This document shows positions 61,940-64,000 of a stretch of 64,000 nt of DNA, piece by piece. The stretch comes from Loripinus fragilis (taxonomy: Eukaryota; Mollusca; Bivalvia; Lucinida; Lucinidae): positions 7,883,701 to 7,947,700 of the forward strand of contig OZ026531.1 of NCBI GenBank assembly GCA_964019695.1, in the 5' to 3' direction. The first letter of the stretch is position 1, and every line of letters starts with the position of its first letter. The notes beneath the pieces are model-generated. The model was not told the DNA's origin and did not search any database. It saw only the letters and a list, made by a program, of their open reading frames with translations. The translations under genes were made by a program, and so were the position numbers.

Positions 61940-64000
61940 TTGTACGCGCTTTCTAAGGCTCTGATCGCTTTTAGATTTTGCACGCGGATAGGGCCAACAG
62001 AGGCGCAGGTATTGCCATGCGCACCCGCCCGCAACAATGTTTCGATACCGAGTTATCGGGGTGTGGAAGTCCGCCGCCCGGAAGCTTTACGCGCTTCCGT
62101 CTCGCGAACTACTATTTTCATCATGCCCACACGGGCATCAGTTTGTAGTACCGGAGGCCGTCTACAAATGGTGAAAATTTCAAAGCGTTCCGTCGGGAAA
62201 TTAAAAAGTTATGAGCATTAGAAGATCTTCCCATTAGGCCCCATTAGGCCACAGTAGACGATCCGGCCTAAAACTTGCGCGGGTCACTTTCACGGACGGG
62301 CTCGAAACTGGTGCCAGAAGTTAGCCCCCGACCAGAGCTTCATTGTGAGGCATTGCGTAAAATTTTCCGTCCCCCGAGTGCCGAGCAATAGCCCCTGAAA
62401 GGGCTTTCGGCACAATTTTCACGCCCTTATTTGAGCCACTTGTAGCCGAAGGAATTTTGCGCAAATGACTGAGAGGTGCTCCTGGACACTGCTCATCACT
62501 TTGCAATAGGTTCCAGGGCTTTTCGCGAAGGTCGCGTTTTCTCAAACTTTGAGGGCATTAGTGGGTGGGGTGTGAAAACCTCCGAATGCATGGTTCTCAG
62601 CTCCTGCTGTGGGCAGCAAGCCAATTTTTTTTCCAAAATGTTGACCTATAAAAGAGCTTACTCGGGTGTGAAAATTATCATTGTGCGCGCGCGCCCCGGA
62701 CCGCAATTATGATATTTCCTGTTTTCCCATAGGGCCCAAGGCAAATGGGGATAGCGGTCACACGCGCTTTCTAAGGCTCTGATCGCTTTTAGATTTGGCA
62801 CGCGGATAGGGCCAACAGAGGCGCAGGTATTGCCATGCGCACCCGCCCGCAACAATGTTTCGATACCGAGTTATCGGGGTGTGGAAATCCGCCGCCCCGA
62901 AGCTTTACGCGCTTCCGTCTCGCGAACTACTATTTTCATCATGCCCACACGGGCATCAGTTTGTAGTACCGGAGGCCGTCTACAAATGGTGAAAATTTCA
63001 AAGCGTTCCGTCGGGAAATTAAAAAGTTATGAGCATTAGAAGATCTTCCCATTAGGCCCCATTAGGCCACAGTAGCCGATCCGGCCTAAAACTTGCGCGG
63101 GTCACTTTCACGGACGGGCTCGAAACTGGTGCCAGAAGTTAGCCCCCGACCAGAGCTTCATTGTGAGGCATTGCGTAAAATTTTCCGTCCCCCGAGTGCC
63201 GAGCAATAGCCCCTGAAAGGGCTTTCGGCACAATTTTCACGCCTTTATTTGAGCCACTTGTAGCCAAAGGAATTTTGCGCAAATGACTGAGAGGTGCTCC
63301 TGGGCACTGCTCATCACTTTGCAATAGGTTCCGGGGCTTTTCGCGAAGGTCGCGTTTTCTCAAACTTTGAGGGCATTAGTGGGTGGGGTGTGAAAACCTC
63401 CGAATGCATGGTTCTCAGCTCCTGCTGTGGGCAGCAAGCCATTTTTTTTTCCAAAATGTTGACCTATAAAAGAGCTTACTCGGGTGTGAAAATTATCATT
63501 GTGTGCGCGCGCCCCGGACCGCAATTATGATATTTCCTGTTTTCCCATAGGGCCCAAGGCGAATGGGGATAGCGGTTGCACGCGCTTTCTAAGGCTCTGA
63601 TCGCTTTTAGATTTTGCACGCAGATAGGGCCAACAGAGGCGCAGGTATTGCCATGCGCACCCGCCCGCAACAATGTTTCGATACCGAGTTATCGGGGTGT
63701 GGAAGTCCGCCGCCCCGAAGCTTTACGCGCTTCCATCTCGCGAACTACTATTTTCATCATGCCCACACGGGCATCAGTTTGTAGTACCGGAGGCCGTCTA
63801 CAAATGGTGAAAATTTCAAAGCGTTCCGTCAGGAAATTTAAAAGTTATGAGCATTAGAAGATCTTCCCATTAGGCCCCATAAGGCCACAGTAGCCGACCC
63901 GGCCTAAAACTTGCGCGGGTCACTTTCACGGACGGGCTCGAAACTGGTGCCAGAAGTTAGCCCCCGACCAGAGCTTCATTGTGAGGCATTGCGTAAAATT

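Larger units (their letters stand above)
24669..64000 (+). repeat. 818-bp satellite tandem array, right part
   Basis: The same satellite resumes in the same orientation and phase after the insertion and runs to the end of the window. Landmarks: 25134, 25952, 26770, 27588, 28406, 29224, 30042, 30860, 31678, 32496, 33314, 34132, 34950, 35769, 36587, 37405, 38221, 39040, 39858, 40676, 41494, 42313, 43131, 43949, 44767, 45584, 46402, 47220, 48039, 48857, 49674, 50492, 51310, 52128, 52946, 53764, 54582, 55400, 56217, 57034, 57852, 58670, 59487, 60305, 61122, 61940, about 62758 and 63576. The last monomer is partial. Individually damaged copies include 43949 (a rearranged stretch near 44092), 41494 (an extra C near 41635 and local changes), 45411 (1 bp lost), 56217 (1 bp lost near 56307), 57549 (local change) and 60808 (1 bp lost). 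No unique DNA or gene interrupts this part. Confidence 0.97.

Noticed and set aside
1..64000. Recurring open frames of 93, 78, 74, 69 and 65 codons in every monomer on both strands
   Set aside because: They use TTG or GTG starts, overlap each other on opposite strands, end inside the monomer, and vary by replacement and nonsense changes without frame-related bias. They look like passive by-products of a homogenised, CpG-rich repeat.
1..64000. CRISPR array
   Set aside because: Repeats are about 818 bp and contiguous, with no short repeat plus unique spacer pattern.
1..64000. 5S, tRNA, U-snRNA, histone or spliced-leader tandem gene cluster
   Set aside because: The period would suit such clusters, but I could not find characteristic sequences of any of these in the monomer on either strand.

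Overview
The window is almost entirely one tandem satellite DNA. A monomer of about 818 bp repeats head to tail from base 1 to base 64000, giving about 77 copies. Both ends lie inside the array, so no array boundary or unique flank is seen. I find no protein-coding gene, rRNA, tRNA or CRISPR array. The recurring open frames of 65 to 93 codons on both strands are by-products of the highly similar repeat. They open with TTG or GTG rather than ATG, stop within one monomer, and 818 is not a multiple of 3. A long, homogenised, roughly 0.8-kb satellite carrying one short non-autonomous transposon is typical of eukaryotic heterochromatin (pericentromeric, subtelomeric or a sex chromosome). I cannot name the species. 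A TATA box with an arthropod-style initiator in each monomer is a weak hint only.

Layout. (1) Bases 1-23573 hold about 29 monomers, including one with a 276-bp internal deletion (590-1131) and a recent three-monomer tandem duplication of 2453-bp period (16760-21761). (2) Bases 23574-24668 are a 1095-bp AT-rich inserted element. It has imperfect terminal inverted repeats of about 52 bp and a 7-bp target duplication (CGGACGG). Its interior has two arrays of roughly 85-108-bp repeats facing each other, each repeat carrying palindromic TGCG...CGCA cores. It encodes no transposase and looks like a foldback or MITE-type non-autonomous DNA transposon. (3) Bases 24669-64000 hold about 48 more monomers. 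They show local higher-order structure: two-monomer blocks at 31.7-34.9, 35.8-40.7 and 43.9-47.2 kb, and a roughly four-monomer periodicity from 51.3 to 62 kb.

Each monomer carries conserved small-scale structure. There is a TATAAAAG box with a TCATTG initiator-like site 33 bp downstream, an alternating GC tract able to adopt Z-DNA, several perfect short hairpins, a T8 tract that is the main length-variation site, and about 55 CpGs by hand count. The most unusual object is the inserted foldback element with its packed palindromes. Next are the deletion whose ends fall between an inverted repeat, and the per-monomer core promoter signature, which suggests the satellite could be transcribed. 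All comparisons were made by eye; no alignment or database search was run.
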